A stretch of DNA of 64,000 nt from an uncultured Draconibacterium sp. (lineage in GTDB: Bacteria; Bacteroidota; Bacteroidia; Bacteroidales; Prolixibacteraceae). Shown one piece after another: positions 16,962 through 25,745 of the stretch. The notes beneath the pieces are model-generated. The model was not told the origin of the DNA. It saw nothing but the letters and a program-made list of their open reading frames with translations, and made no database searches. Numbering within the stretch: position 1 is the stretch's first letter; each line of letters starts with the position of its first letter. The stretch lies in assembly GCF_963675065.1 (NCBI RefSeq), contig NZ_OY775906.1:3202001-3266000 (forward strand). Direction: 5' to 3'. The translations under genes were made by a program, and so were the position numbers.

Positions 16962-17717
16962 ATGCTTGCAAAACGAATAATACCATGCCTCGATATCCGA
17001 AACGGACAAACCGTTAAGGGAATCAACTTTGTGGACATTAAAGAAGTTGGCGACCCCGTGGAGCTGGGCGCAAAATATGCAGCCGACGGCGCCGACGAAC
17101 TGTGTTTCCTGGATATTACAGCAACCCACGAAGGCCGCAAAACTTTTGTTGAACTGGTAAAACGGATTGCAGCGCATATCAACATTCCGTTTACGGTTGG
17201 AGGTGGAATCAGCGAATTGAGCGATGCAGAAAAACTTTTGGCTGCAGGCGCCGATAAAATCTCCATCAACTCATCGGCGGTTCGTAATCCAAAACTGATA
17301 GACGACCTGGCGTTGAATTTTGGAAGCCAGTTTGTTGTTGTTGCCATCGATGCACGAGGTGATGAGAACGAACACTGGACAGTTACGGTAAACGGTGGCC
17401 GAATTCCGACCGACAAAGAACTTTTTTCGTGGGCAAAAGAAGCTGAAGACCGCGGTGCCGGAGAGATACTTTTTACTTCGATGAACCATGACGGGACAAA
17501 AAATGGATTCGCCAATAAAGAGCTTTCGAAAATGGCCGATATGCTGAAGATTCCAATCATTGCATCGGGAGGTGCAGGTGCCGAAGAGCATTTTGTTGAC
17601 GTTTTTACCGAGGGCAAAGCCGATGCCGGACTGGCAGCCAGTATCTTTCACTACAACGAAATTCCAATTCCGGTTCTTAAGAAATACTTAAAAGAAAAAG
17701 GCATTATTGTCCGATAG
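16962..17717 (+). CDS. hisF: Imidazole glycerol phosphate synthase, cyclase subunit
   Basis: 251 residues. (beta/alpha)8 barrel starting MLAKRIIPCLDIRNGQTVKG with catalytic Asp11, then PFTVGGGI, the second catalytic Asp in VVVAIDARG, and IASGGAGAEEHF. It works with HisH, which is not in this window, to make imidazole glycerol phosphate and AICAR. The dispersed palindrome lies between it and hisA. Confidence 0.97.
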   Translation: MLAKRIIPCLDIRNGQTVKGINFVDIKEVGDPVELGAKYAADGADELCFLDITATHEGRKTFVELVKRIAAHINIPFTVGGGISELSDAEKLLAAGADKISINSSAVRNPKLIDDLALNFGSQFVVVAIDARGDENEHWTVTVNGGRIPTDKELFSWAKEAEDRGAGEILFTSMNHDGTKNGFANKELSKMADMLKIPIIASGGAGAEEHFVDVFTEGKADAGLAASIFHYNEIPIPVLKKYLKEKGIIVR

Positions 17718-17738
17718 CCAATCAAAATAGTAACTTCG
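17707..17738 (+). promoter_or_regulatory. Possible promoter of hisIE
   Basis: TTG at 17707-17709, a 21-nt spacer and TAACTTCG at 17731-17738, which has one mismatch to TAnnTTTG. Transcription from hisF may also read through. Confidence 0.35.
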
Positions 17739-17786
17739 CAACGATTTAAAACAAAGGGAGCCAATCTTCCGACTTAACAGACAGAT

Positions 17787-18404
17787 ATGAGACAGCTAAC
17801 AGATATTTCAAAAATTGATTTCAATAAAATGGACGGGCTAATTCCGGCGATCATTCAGGACGCAGAAACACAAAATGTTTTGATGCTTGGATTTATGAAC
17901 GAAGATGCATTGGCCAAAACACAGGAGATTGGCAAAGTAACGTTTTTTAGCCGCACCAAAAACCGCTTGTGGACCAAAGGCGAGGAATCGGGAAATTTTC
18001 TGAATGTTGTTTCGATGGCAATTGATTGCGACGATGACACGCTACTAATAAAGGTAAATCCTGTTGGGCCGGTTTGCCACAAAGGTGACGATACTTGCTT
18101 TGAAGAATCAAACGCAGGCAACGATATTCAATTCCTTAGCTACCTGCAGGATTTTATCGACAAACGCAAAGCCGAAATGCCCGAAGGTTCGTATACTACT
18201 TCTCTATTTCAGAAAGGAACACGAAAAATTACGCAAAAAGTTGGTGAAGAAGCTGTTGAAACCATTATTGGAGCAATGGCCAACGACGACGAAAACTTTA
18301 TGTATGAAGCCGGAGACTTGCTTTATCACCTTGTTGTTCTGCTAACACACAAAGGTTACCGGATTGAAGATGTGGTTCGCGAACTCAAGAAAAGACACAA
18401 GTAA
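17787..18404 (+). CDS. hisIE: Bifunctional phosphoribosyl-AMP cyclohydrolase / phosphoribosyl-ATP pyrophosphatase
   Basis: 205 residues. The N-terminal HisI domain (about 1-110) contains VTFFSRTKNRLWTKGEESG and the metal-binding DCDDDTLL and CHKGDDTCF. The C-terminal HisE domain (about 115-205) contains KITQKVGEEAVETIIGAMA and EAGDLLYHLVVLL. It performs steps 2 and 3 of histidine synthesis. hisG, D, C, B and H are not in this window. Confidence 0.97.
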   Translation: MRQLTDISKIDFNKMDGLIPAIIQDAETQNVLMLGFMNEDALAKTQEIGKVTFFSRTKNRLWTKGEESGNFLNVVSMAIDCDDDTLLIKVNPVGPVCHKGDDTCFEESNAGNDIQFLSYLQDFIDKRKAEMPEGSYTTSLFQKGTRKITQKVGEEAVETIIGAMANDDENFMYEAGDLLYHLVVLLTHKGYRIEDVVRELKKRHK

Positions 18405-18506
18405 TACACTATTTTTCAGCACATTATAACAATTCAATATTTTCTTTAACCCTCTCCGGTTTGGCAATCCCATATCCTGCTGAATCCTATAAACATATTA
18501 TAGAAC

Positions 18507-18600
18507 ACAGTTATGAAACATAGCTCCACAACATAACTGTAAAACATTGAAATTAACCACTTTACAATTAGGCATATTTAAGCGGTACTCCGTAGCTTTG
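18507..18600 (+). promoter_or_regulatory. Dyad and promoter core upstream of the 18.6-kb gene
   Basis: A perfect 9-bp inverted repeat ACAGTTATG (18507-18515) / CATAACTGT (18532-18540) lies 53 nt upstream of TAGCTTTG (18593-18600), a TAnnTTTG core. The core is 32 nt before the start codon. The dyad may be an operator or part of the hisIE 3' end. Confidence 0.45.
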
Positions 18601-18631
18601 TTATATCTTCTAACTACAAAAAACCGCTTGT

Positions 18632-19312
18632 ATGGAAACATTAACCATTTGTCCTACCAGTACGGCCACAATTTTAGCTTGTCAACAAATTGCAAAAACC
18701 TTTAAAGAAAACATCTACGAGTTATCGATTCTGCGAAATGAATGGGACCCTGAATTCGCAACATCCTTAATGGTGTGGATCGATGATACCATCGATAAAC
18801 ACTACTCTGAAAATCTGGATGTTTTAGAAGATGAACGTTATCGCGAATGGCACGAAATTATGGTTGAAGGCCTTCAACATCTAAAAGTTCTACGAGCTTC
18901 TTTAAAAGTCGACTTCAAAAAAGACAAAACCTTTTTAAAAGAATTCTTCCAAACCACCGGGTACACCGATTATTTCAGCGACGCCAAAAACGGCGACCAC
19001 ATTAGTTTGTTTAAGTTCCTGAAAACCTTTGCTGCCAACATGAATGAGGGCGTAAGACAAAAAATAGTTGAAAAAGGAACTCCTGATATTTTGTTCGATA
19101 AGATTTTGGTTTGCGCCAACCGAGTGAGTCAATTTGAAGACTGTTTTGTTGCGCTTGAAGGAGAAGCTACCCTTGATAATTACGGCAAAAAAGAAGTAGC
19201 AGAGATTTACGAAACAATACAAGACATTTGCCGAATTGCAATTGCCTACTACCAATTCGATCCGAAAATGCGTTGTAAATTCAACTATTACAAAGTAATG
19301 GTGAACCTATAA
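18632..19312 (+). CDS. Conserved-looking hypothetical protein
   Basis: 226 residues, soluble, with no signal peptide or membrane segment. The start METLTICPTSTATILACQQIAKTFKENIYEL is followed by several amphipathic helices and a C-terminal FDPKMRCKFNYYKVMVNL. I do not recognise a named family. It has its own promoter core 32 nt upstream and a strong terminator downstream, so it is monocistronic. The base composition is like that of its neighbours and gives no sign of recent transfer. A cytosolic helical protein, perhaps regulatory or stress-related, is the most that can be said. Confidence 0.75.
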   Translation: METLTICPTSTATILACQQIAKTFKENIYELSILRNEWDPEFATSLMVWIDDTIDKHYSENLDVLEDERYREWHEIMVEGLQHLKVLRASLKVDFKKDKTFLKEFFQTTGYTDYFSDAKNGDHISLFKFLKTFAANMNEGVRQKIVEKGTPDILFDKILVCANRVSQFEDCFVALEGEATLDNYGKKEVAEIYETIQDICRIAIAYYQFDPKMRCKFNYYKVMVNL

Positions 19313-19346
19313 AGATTTTTCGTCAACTACTTAATAATTAACTAAA

Positions 19347-19392
19347 ATGCAGTCTGCCTGCAAATTTCTTACAGGCGGACTGCAATTCTTTT
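19347..19392. terminator. Strong terminator between converging genes
   Basis: GCAGTCTGCCTG (19349-19360) pairs perfectly with CAGGCGGACTGC (19372-19383), followed by ATTCTTTT. TTTT on the opposite strand suggests it works both ways for the converging genes. Confidence 0.85.
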
Positions 19393-19394
19393 AT

Positions 19395-20021
19395 CTATTC
19401 TTCCGGTTTTTCTTCGGCCGAATCGTCTGTTTCTTCCGGAGCATCTGAATCTTCAGTTTCCTCTTCAGATGGAGCATCTTCCTGTTCTTCTTCATTATAA
19501 GGATTGACGCCATCAGTAAATATCGGATTCTTCTGTTCGTTTTCGTTATTTCCTACAGGAACATAACCATCGGGAATTTGTGCTTCCTCAGGATTATAAG
19601 GAAAAACATCTACAATCGGACTAACCGCCAAAGAAGTAACAACAAATGGAATCACCAGGTATTCCAGACTTTCGTCTAATCGGGTAAGTGCCTCTTTAAT
19701 GTCGTCGGCCATTATCAGGTAATTTGTCTTTATTTTCTTCTCCTTACCTGCTTCCTCGTCAATTGTAACCAGATTAATCGCTGCTTTAAACCACCATTCA
19801 CCATTTTCAAACGGAAAAACTTCGGCAATACGCGATTTTTTAATGTCAACAATCTGAAACTCTCCGCCTCTAACTATTTGCTGCATTTGGCGAATAATCC
19901 GCGTTTCGGCATCGGTGTACGATACGGCATCCAACAAAAAGTTTTCGGTTACCATCGATTCGCTTCCGCTCTCGGAAACTTTCATATATTTTACTTTACT
20001 CTCGAACCAAGTCTGCATCAT
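19395..20021 (-). CDS. DUF4494 domain protein
   Basis: About 208 residues. The N-terminal 150 residues match the Bacteroidota DUF4494 pattern: MQTWFESKVKYMKV, FLLDAVSYTDAETRII, EWWFKAAINLVTIDEEAGKEKK and SPIVDVFPYNPEE. The last 50 residues are an acidic low-complexity tail (EEEQEDAPSEEETEDSDAPE) that looks disordered. Start MMQTW was chosen because family members begin at this point; an upstream in-frame ATG would add 18 unusual residues. Function is unknown. It is probably cytosolic, and the acidic tail could bind basic partners. Confidence 0.85.
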   Translation of the reverse strand: MMQTWFESKVKYMKVSESGSESMVTENFLLDAVSYTDAETRIIRQMQQIVRGGEFQIVDIKKSRIAEVFPFENGEWWFKAAINLVTIDEEAGKEKKIKTNYLIMADDIKEALTRLDESLEYLVIPFVVTSLAVSPIVDVFPYNPEEAQIPDGYVPVGNNENEQKNPIFTDGVNPYNEEEQEDAPSEEETEDSDAPEETDDSAEEKPEE

Positions 20022-20099
20022 AATTTCTACATTTTTAAGAAGTGACAAAAATACATAAGCCTCAAATACTTTCACTTAAAAGCTCGCATTTTTATCAAC

Positions 20100-20127
20100 A
20101 AAAAACCGACTACAAATTGCAGTCGGT
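20100..20127 (-). terminator. Second terminator downstream of amt
   Basis: ACCGACT/AGTCGGT (20105-20111 with 20121-20127), followed on the minus strand by a T-run. It lies beyond the first amt terminator and upstream of the DUF4494 gene. Confidence 0.65.
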
Positions 20128-20249
20128 CTCCGATTCTTTTAATCTAACTAAACTTACTAATAACTACCCTTGACCTTAATTTAACGTAAAACGAAATATA
20201 TTATGCAGTTAATGTTCTGTTCTTTTATCAAGTCGTGTAGTTGAAAAGA

Positions 20250-20276
20250 AAAATGGCCCCGCCCAACGACGGGGCC
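20250..20276 (-). terminator. Terminator of the porin-glnB-amt operon
   Basis: GGCCCCG (20255-20261) pairs with CGGGGCC (20270-20276). On the minus strand it is followed by ATTTTTCTTTTC. Confidence 0.8.
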
Positions 20277-20280
20277 ACAA

Positions 20281-20300
20281 ACAGACAGCTACAGACTTAA
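20281..20300. repeat. 20-bp repeat shared with the GNAT-argG gap
   Basis: This 20-mer, beginning ACAGACAGCTAC, is identical to positions 8173-8192. Both copies lie beside or inside terminator-like hairpins. Confidence 0.7.
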
Positions 20301-20316
20301 AAGCTGAAGAAGATTA

Positions 20317-21549
20317 TTAGTTATAGGCACTCTCACCATGTTCGTAAACATCGAGGCCCTCTTCTTCAATGCGCTTAGAAACGCGCAGTATATTTGTTTT
20401 CTTCAGGATGAAGAATAATACCAAACCTAAACCGAATGCCCAAGCGAAGAATGCTGCAACACCTACAGCCTGGATACCCAGTAATTTTGCTCCGTGGCCA
20501 TAAAACAGACCTTCAGAAGTTGAGAATAAACCAACAGCCAGTGTACCAAATGCACCGCCCACACCGTGAACAGAGATTGCACCAACAGGGTCGTCAACTT
20601 TTAATACTTTATCGAAGAACTCAACAGCAAATGGCAGAATGAAACCTGCAATAATACCGATGAATAATGCTCCCATAGGATTAACAGCATCACAACCAGC
20701 AGTAATAGCTACCAAACCGGCCAATGCACCGTTCAACGAGATTGAAAGTGAAGGACGTTTGTAGCGAACCCATGCAACAAGCATTGCAGTAACAGCACCG
20801 GCTGCAGCAGCCAGGTTAGTGGTAACAGCAATGTGACCAATTGCAACAGCGTTATCAGTACCAGCAGCAGCTAATTGAGATCCGGGGTTAAATCCGAACC
20901 AACCGAACCAAAGGATAAATACACCAAGTGCTCCCATTGCCAGGTTGTGCCCAGGAATCGCTTTTGCTTTTCCGTCTTTTCCATATTTACCAATACGAGG
21001 TCCAATAATAGACGCACCAGCTAAACCAACCCATGCACCAACAGAGTGTACAATAGATGAACCGGCAAAATCGTGGAATCCAAGTTGGCTCAACCAACCA
21101 CCACCCCATGTCCAGTGACCTGAAATTGGGTAAATAATTACAGTAATAACAATACTAAAAATTAAGTATGCTTTAAATTCAGTTCTTTCAGCCATTGCTC
21201 CCGAAACAATAGTTGCGGCAGTAGCAGCAAATACAGTTTGGAAAAACAAGTCGGCATAATCAGAGTAATTGTCGCCAAAACCATCGCTCATAAAGAACAG
21301 GTCAGGTGTTCCGATGAATCCTCCGATTGAGTCTCCATACATAATGGTAAAACCTATAACCCAATATAATATCGAGCCGATAGAAAAGTCCATCAGGTTT
21401 TTCATTAAAATATTCGCGGTGTTTTTTGATCGTGTAAAACCTGCCTCCACCAAGGCAAATCCAGGTTGCATGAACATTACCAGAAATGCAGCAACCAATA
21501 ACCACATATTATCTATACCTATTTGTAGGCCTTGCAAAGTTTCTTCCAT
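20317..21549 (-). CDS. amt: Ammonium transporter
   Basis: 410 residues, about 11 hydrophobic segments, periplasmic N-terminus without a cleavable signal. Amt hallmarks are FAGSSIVHSVGAW and AISVHGVGGAFGTL (the twin pore histidines), plus FILWFGWFGFNPGS. It conducts ammonium across the inner membrane. It follows glnB by 23 bp, the classic PII-Amt pairing in which GlnB/GlnK plugs the trimeric channel when nitrogen is plentiful. It is the last gene of an operon that also includes a predicted outer-membrane protein. Confidence 0.97.
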   Translation of the reverse strand: MEETLQGLQIGIDNMWLLVAAFLVMFMQPGFALVEAGFTRSKNTANILMKNLMDFSIGSILYWVIGFTIMYGDSIGGFIGTPDLFFMSDGFGDNYSDYADLFFQTVFAATAATIVSGAMAERTEFKAYLIFSIVITVIIYPISGHWTWGGGWLSQLGFHDFAGSSIVHSVGAWVGLAGASIIGPRIGKYGKDGKAKAIPGHNLAMGALGVFILWFGWFGFNPGSQLAAAGTDNAVAIGHIAVTTNLAAAAGAVTAMLVAWVRYKRPSLSISLNGALAGLVAITAGCDAVNPMGALFIGIIAGFILPFAVEFFDKVLKVDDPVGAISVHGVGGAFGTLAVGLFSTSEGLFYGHGAKLLGIQAVGVAAFFAWAFGLGLVLFFILKKTNILRVSKRIEEEGLDVYEHGESAYN

Positions 21550-21572
21550 GATAATTTAATCTTTTTCAGTTA

Positions 21573-21929
21573 CTACTCTTCTTTACCTTTAATAAAAAGT
21601 GATTCATCGCCATGCTCTCCGGTTCTTATTCGGTATGATTCTTCGATAGGAAGGATGAATACTTTACCGTCGCCGATCTCGCCTGTTCTGGCTGATCCTA
21701 AAATGGCTTGAACTGTTTTATCAATATTTTTATCGCGAACGATAATGGATAATTTTATTCTTTCAATAGTACTGGTATCGTAAACTACACCACGGTACGA
21801 GCGACCTTCGCGAGCCTGTCCAACTCCTCTCACATCCCAGAAAGAGAAGAATTCGATGCCTGCTTCATACAGCGCATCTTTTACCTCATCAAATTTTGAT
21901 TTGCGGATTACTGCTTCAACTTTTTTCAT
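21573..21929 (-). CDS. glnK: PII nitrogen regulatory protein (GlnB/GlnK family)
   Basis: 118 residues. Start MKKVEAVIRKSKFDEVKDAL, the signature TGEIGDGKVFILPIEESYRIRTGE, and SYRG where uridylylated Tyr51 normally sits. Compared with E. coli GlnB/GlnK the T-loop is about three residues shorter (GVGQAREGRSYRGVVYD), so contact with Amt or other targets may differ. It senses ATP/ADP and 2-oxoglutarate and should gate the adjacent Amt channel. The symbol reflects the amt linkage. Confidence 0.95.
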   Translation of the reverse strand: MKKVEAVIRKSKFDEVKDALYEAGIEFFSFWDVRGVGQAREGRSYRGVVYDTSTIERIKLSIIVRDKNIDKTVQAILGSARTGEIGDGKVFILPIEESYRIRTGEHGDESLFIKGKEE

Positions 21930-22015
21930 CTTATTTAATATTGTTTGTTTTTAAAAAGTATAAGATGTAACGAGCCCGATTTCCGGACTCGTTTCATATC
22001 AAAATATCTTCTCTG

Positions 22016-22681
22016 TTACAGTGAAATACCAACTGCAATATGGAATCCTCCTGTTGACGGATTTAGCATAACTGCTCCTGAAACCGGCAGTGTAAAGCTT
22101 TCAGTAATCTGTACGTCTTTTGAAGTACCAACCATGATATTACAGATGCTGAAGTCGCCATCATCAGTATACTGTCCGTCGCCACCACCAAGAGTAATGT
22201 CAACCGGACCCGCAGAAACTGCTGCTTCAAGATACAAGTCGCTAATTCCATTGATCTCTTCATCACCAAGTCCTTCCATGTAAGCTGCTGTGAAAGTAAA
22301 AGCACCTACACCTAAGCTAACCATTGGCTCAAAAGAATGCGATTCTCCTTCTGTCCAGTCTGATCCTGGGAAGTAATAATCGGTTAAAGTAAAGCTTAAG
22401 GAAGCATTTTCACCTAAATCGAAACCATAACCCATGTAAAGGTCGGCCTCAGCTGCTTCGTCAGAACCTGTACTGTATGATCCCCATGCACCAATGGCAA
22501 AACCACCTGCACTAAACTCAACTCCTGGCTGAAAAGCTGCCCCTGTTCCAAATTTGGCACCACGCCATAAATAACTACTGTAAATGTCTAAACCTGTGCT
22601 CACTTCCTGAGCTTTAACATTCGTTGTTGATACAACAAAAAGTAATAACATACTTACTGTAATCAGTAGTGTCTTTTTCAT
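22016..22681 (-). CDS. Outer-membrane beta-barrel protein (TorF-like porin) ahead of glnK-amt
   Basis: 221 residues with a clear signal peptide (MKKTLLITVSMLLLFVVSTTNVKAQ). The mature part is rich in alternating aromatic/glycine strands: DIYSSYLWRGAKFG, GAWGSYSTGSDEAAEADLYMGY, LSFTLTDYYFPGS, then a final strand ending IAVGISL. This fits a small 8-10-stranded outer-membrane barrel of the TorF putative porin type. It is the first gene of an operon with glnK and amt, so it may admit ammonium or small nitrogen compounds, but this is inference from context. Confidence 0.75.
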   Translation of the reverse strand: MKKTLLITVSMLLLFVVSTTNVKAQEVSTGLDIYSSYLWRGAKFGTGAAFQPGVEFSAGGFAIGAWGSYSTGSDEAAEADLYMGYGFDLGENASLSFTLTDYYFPGSDWTEGESHSFEPMVSLGVGAFTFTAAYMEGLGDEEINGISDLYLEAAVSAGPVDITLGGGDGQYTDDGDFSICNIMVGTSKDVQITESFTLPVSGAVMLNPSTGGFHIAVGISL

Positions 22682-23308
22682 AATCGTAAATTTTTAAAAG
22701 TTAAACTGCTATTTTTAATTTTAAATCTTGTCTGCCCTATTAAACGAAGGGGCATTTTAGTCTTTTTACTACTTTTCGATCCCCGACCCTCTGTTTTTTT
22801 ATTTCTTGATTCAAAGAAATGCACTTTTTTCCATTCACACCCCTATTTTCATTACACATGTTAATCCGCTTAACAAATTATTAATATTTGATGCCTTATT
22901 TTACCTTTTTGATAGCTTTTTGTGTGTTTTGTTACCGTTTTTATACTAAAATGCCGCATTCGGGGTTCATAACACTAAATAATTAGTGCTTTTATTGTTC
23001 TAAGATCAAAAACTAATTAAAGAACAATAGATCTACGCCAATAAAAGACGCGGATTATCATCCAATTGAAGTATGGCAGCTCAATATTTAATAACTTGAG
23101 TTCGATTTTAAAACTAGCTAAAGCTGTGAGTTATTTTAAAGTTGAACTCAGGTTAATAAACACAGAAATATAAAACCAACACCAGGGAATTATTTTCACT
23201 ATTAAAAATAATTCCCTGGCGATATTTTACTTCAAGTGTGCAAAAGATAAAAAACTGGTCATTCAGTTTTACTTTCTGCATAAGGGGAAATCTTTTGTTT
23301 TGATTTAC
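22682..23308. other. Non-coding stretch with dyads between two minus-strand genes
   Basis: No credible gene. TATTGTTCT (22993-23001) is inverted as AGAACAATA (23021-23029). A perfect 15-bp inverted repeat CCAGGGAATTATTTT (23182-23196) / AAAATAATTCCCTGG (23205-23219) lies 90 bp beyond the glycosyltransferase stop and may act as its terminator, though without a clean T-run. The promoter of the porin-glnK-amt operon must lie at the left end, but I see no TAnnTTTG match there. Confidence 0.5.
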
Positions 23309-24943
23309 TTATCTTAATTCTAAAAGATACATAGTATTAAATCTGCTCGCCCTGGTTTTTGGATTTAAAAACCGGGCTGATTGACCGGTCAATTGTTTAT
23401 GCTCAGTAAATTTCTTAACCACATTCATATTCAATCCCATTTCAAGCATATCATTATAACCCACTTCCGAGGTGTATATCCACGCCCCCGGCTTAGGCAA
23501 AAATGCCTCCAAATCTTCTTTCGCGAAAAGATATTTACCCGGAGATTTTGAATATAAAAACAAATTCCAAAGCCTGGCTTTCTCCGTATAAATACTTAGC
23601 GTTGAGCCCTCAGGAGCCTTTTCATTAAAAATTTCAGCGGCTTCAATCGATGTATGGAACTTCAACATATTTGGCAGCATGTTTACATTAACTGTAAACA
23701 GCATTATTGCAATGGTGAAGGTTAGCATAACAATTTGCCTCTGCAAATTATTCTTTTTAACAACCATCATAACTATCCCGGCAAAAAGAAGCCCGTAAAT
23801 GGCCCAAAACCAAAGGCGTTTTTCAGGAAACACCACAATAGGTAATACCAATAGTATTATAGGGCCAACAATTGCAATTACTTTATTTATTACTGCAATT
23901 ATATTTCGAACTTTCACTTTATTTTCTGACGAAAATAATCGCACGGTCCACTTGGCAGTTATTATATACATAAAAGGGATTGCCGAAAGCATATAGTGTG
24001 GATTTTGCTGTTTGGCTACCGACAGTATTCCCAGATAAACCACAACCGCAAAAATGTTTACCACCTCAAAATCTTCAGTATCATTTTTTCGTAACCCGTT
24101 CAGACTTCTCACCTCTTTAATAAAACCATAAACCATAAATATGGTCCAGGGCAACAATACATATAACGATGTATGCAGATAAAATGAATAATCAGCACCG
24201 CTTCCGCGATACGAGCCGGTAACACGCCCAACGTTATTGGTCCAAAAGTAGAATTTGATCCCTCCGAGCCCAAACTGGTTTAGTAATCCTATCATTGCAG
24301 GCAAAATCATAATACCTACAATTACCAGGGCAATCAACCAACGGTAGTTAAAAATCTCTTTCCACTGTTTATGAACTAACAAAGTTCCGCCAATTGCTGC
24401 AGCGGGAATTACAACTCCCACCGGGCCTTTTGCCAACATCGACAAACCAACACCAACCGCACCAAGCAAAAAGTTGTGCCATTTATGGCTTTTTAAATAC
24501 GCCGAAAACTGCCACACCGAGAAAACCACAAAATCGGCCAATAAAGTATCAGTATGTATATCGTTGTTAAAATGCTGAAACCCCAAAGATGATATCCAAA
24601 AAAAAGCCGCCAGTAAACCGGTTTCTTTTCCGTAAAAAAGTTTTCCCAGCCGGTATGTTGAATAAATTCCAATGAACGAAAATAAAAGAACTGCCAATTT
24701 GTATGCCGGTATCGACAACCCAAACAACTTGAAAGTAACCGCCGCAATCCAAAACAGCAGAGGAGGTTTCTGATCGTAGGCATCGCCTCCAATAGTCAGG
24801 TTAATCCAATCTTGATTTATCAGCATCTCGCGACCAACTTCTGCATATTTCGCAGCGTTTCCCACCAAAAAAACCGGCAAAGCAGGCATAACAAACAAAA
24901 GAAGAAGAACAGGAACTGCAAAGTATATACGTCGATCATTCAT
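23309..24943 (-). CDS. GT39/ArnT-like integral membrane glycosyltransferase
   Basis: 544 residues with about 11-12 hydrophobic segments. The N-terminus MNDRRIYFAVPVLLLLFVMP is followed by a first periplasmic loop with AAKYAEVGREML and YDQKPPLLFW, the arrangement seen in ArnT/PMT-fold enzymes that take sugars from polyprenyl phosphate. LAKGPVGVVIPAA is also typical. A likely role is transfer of a sugar to lipid A or a surface glycan; the acceptor is unknown. An in-frame ATG 10 codons upstream exists, but MNDRR gives the family-like start. It is divergent from the membrane protein at 25015. Confidence 0.85.
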   Translation of the reverse strand: MNDRRIYFAVPVLLLLFVMPALPVFLVGNAAKYAEVGREMLINQDWINLTIGGDAYDQKPPLLFWIAAVTFKLFGLSIPAYKLAVLLFSFIGIYSTYRLGKLFYGKETGLLAAFFWISSLGFQHFNNDIHTDTLLADFVVFSVWQFSAYLKSHKWHNFLLGAVGVGLSMLAKGPVGVVIPAAAIGGTLLVHKQWKEIFNYRWLIALVIVGIMILPAMIGLLNQFGLGGIKFYFWTNNVGRVTGSYRGSGADYSFYLHTSLYVLLPWTIFMVYGFIKEVRSLNGLRKNDTEDFEVVNIFAVVVYLGILSVAKQQNPHYMLSAIPFMYIITAKWTVRLFSSENKVKVRNIIAVINKVIAIVGPIILLVLPIVVFPEKRLWFWAIYGLLFAGIVMMVVKKNNLQRQIVMLTFTIAIMLFTVNVNMLPNMLKFHTSIEAAEIFNEKAPEGSTLSIYTEKARLWNLFLYSKSPGKYLFAKEDLEAFLPKPGAWIYTSEVGYNDMLEMGLNMNVVKKFTEHKQLTGQSARFLNPKTRASRFNTMYLLELR

Positions 24944-25014
24944 TATGATGAATTTTAAGAAGTGCGAATGCAAAAAATACTAATTTTACGCCCACGTTTT
25001 TAATTTGAATACAA

Positions 25015-25701
25015 ATGAAGAAAAATATTTCGTGGATTACAATTGTTGACCTTGTAGTTTATGCCGTGATTATCGGTTTTGTTGCATATGGAAAAAGCCA
25101 AAGCAATTTTGGACAGGAAGCTTTTGATAAAGTTATTCGCGAGGATGGTTGGGTTGAATACTTAACGGCGCTTTTTCTGCTTTTGGGAGCTATACTATTT
25201 GCCATAAGGGCAGTTAAAGCCGGAAAAGAGAAAAGTCGTAAAAGAATACTCTTTAACACGCTTGCTTCAATCGTTTTTGTTTTTGGCCTTGGAGAAGAGA
25301 TTTCCTGGGGACAGCGAATATTTTCGATACAATCCGGCGAATATTTTATGCAAAACAATTATCAGGGCGAGACCAACTTGCATAACCTTGAAATTGGCGG
25401 AGTAGATTTAAACATCCTCATCTTTTCGAATCTGATGTTTGTTGCGTTAATCAGCTACTTTATCATACTGCCAATACTCACCTATAAAGTAAAGGCTATT
25501 CGCAAACTGGTAATCGATTATGGTGTTCCGATTCCACGCCTGCATCATATTATAGTTTTGCTGGCTATTAACACCTTTATTCCATTGGCCATAAATTTGA
25601 TTAAAGAAAGCGAACTACACGAACTCGCGTTAACAGGAATCCTTTTTCTCATTCTAATTAATCCCGCCAAAAAAATTAAAGATTTTCGTTTACCCAGTTA
25701 A
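25015..25701 (+). CDS. Membrane protein of unknown function, copy 1 of a convergent paralogous pair
   Basis: 228 residues, 5-6 predicted membrane segments. The core has FGLGEEISWGQRIFS and NYQGETNLHNLEIGGVDLN, shared almost unchanged with the next gene on the opposite strand (FGFGEEISWGQRIFS; NFQGETNLHNLEIGGVNLN). An earlier shared motif is EDGWVEYLTALFLLLGAILFAIR. Charged and polar residues (Glu-Glu, Arg, Gln, Glu, His) placed next to helices look like a catalytic or ion-binding site, possibly an intramembrane enzyme. I do not know a named function. It ends 44 bp from the convergent paralogue. Confidence 0.8.
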   Translation: MKKNISWITIVDLVVYAVIIGFVAYGKSQSNFGQEAFDKVIREDGWVEYLTALFLLLGAILFAIRAVKAGKEKSRKRILFNTLASIVFVFGLGEEISWGQRIFSIQSGEYFMQNNYQGETNLHNLEIGGVDLNILIFSNLMFVALISYFIILPILTYKVKAIRKLVIDYGVPIPRLHHIIVLLAINTFIPLAINLIKESELHELALTGILFLILINPAKKIKDFRLPS

Positions 25702-25745
25702 TATTACATCTCGCCGAAAGTCTTAACTCTCTGAGAAAGTTACAG

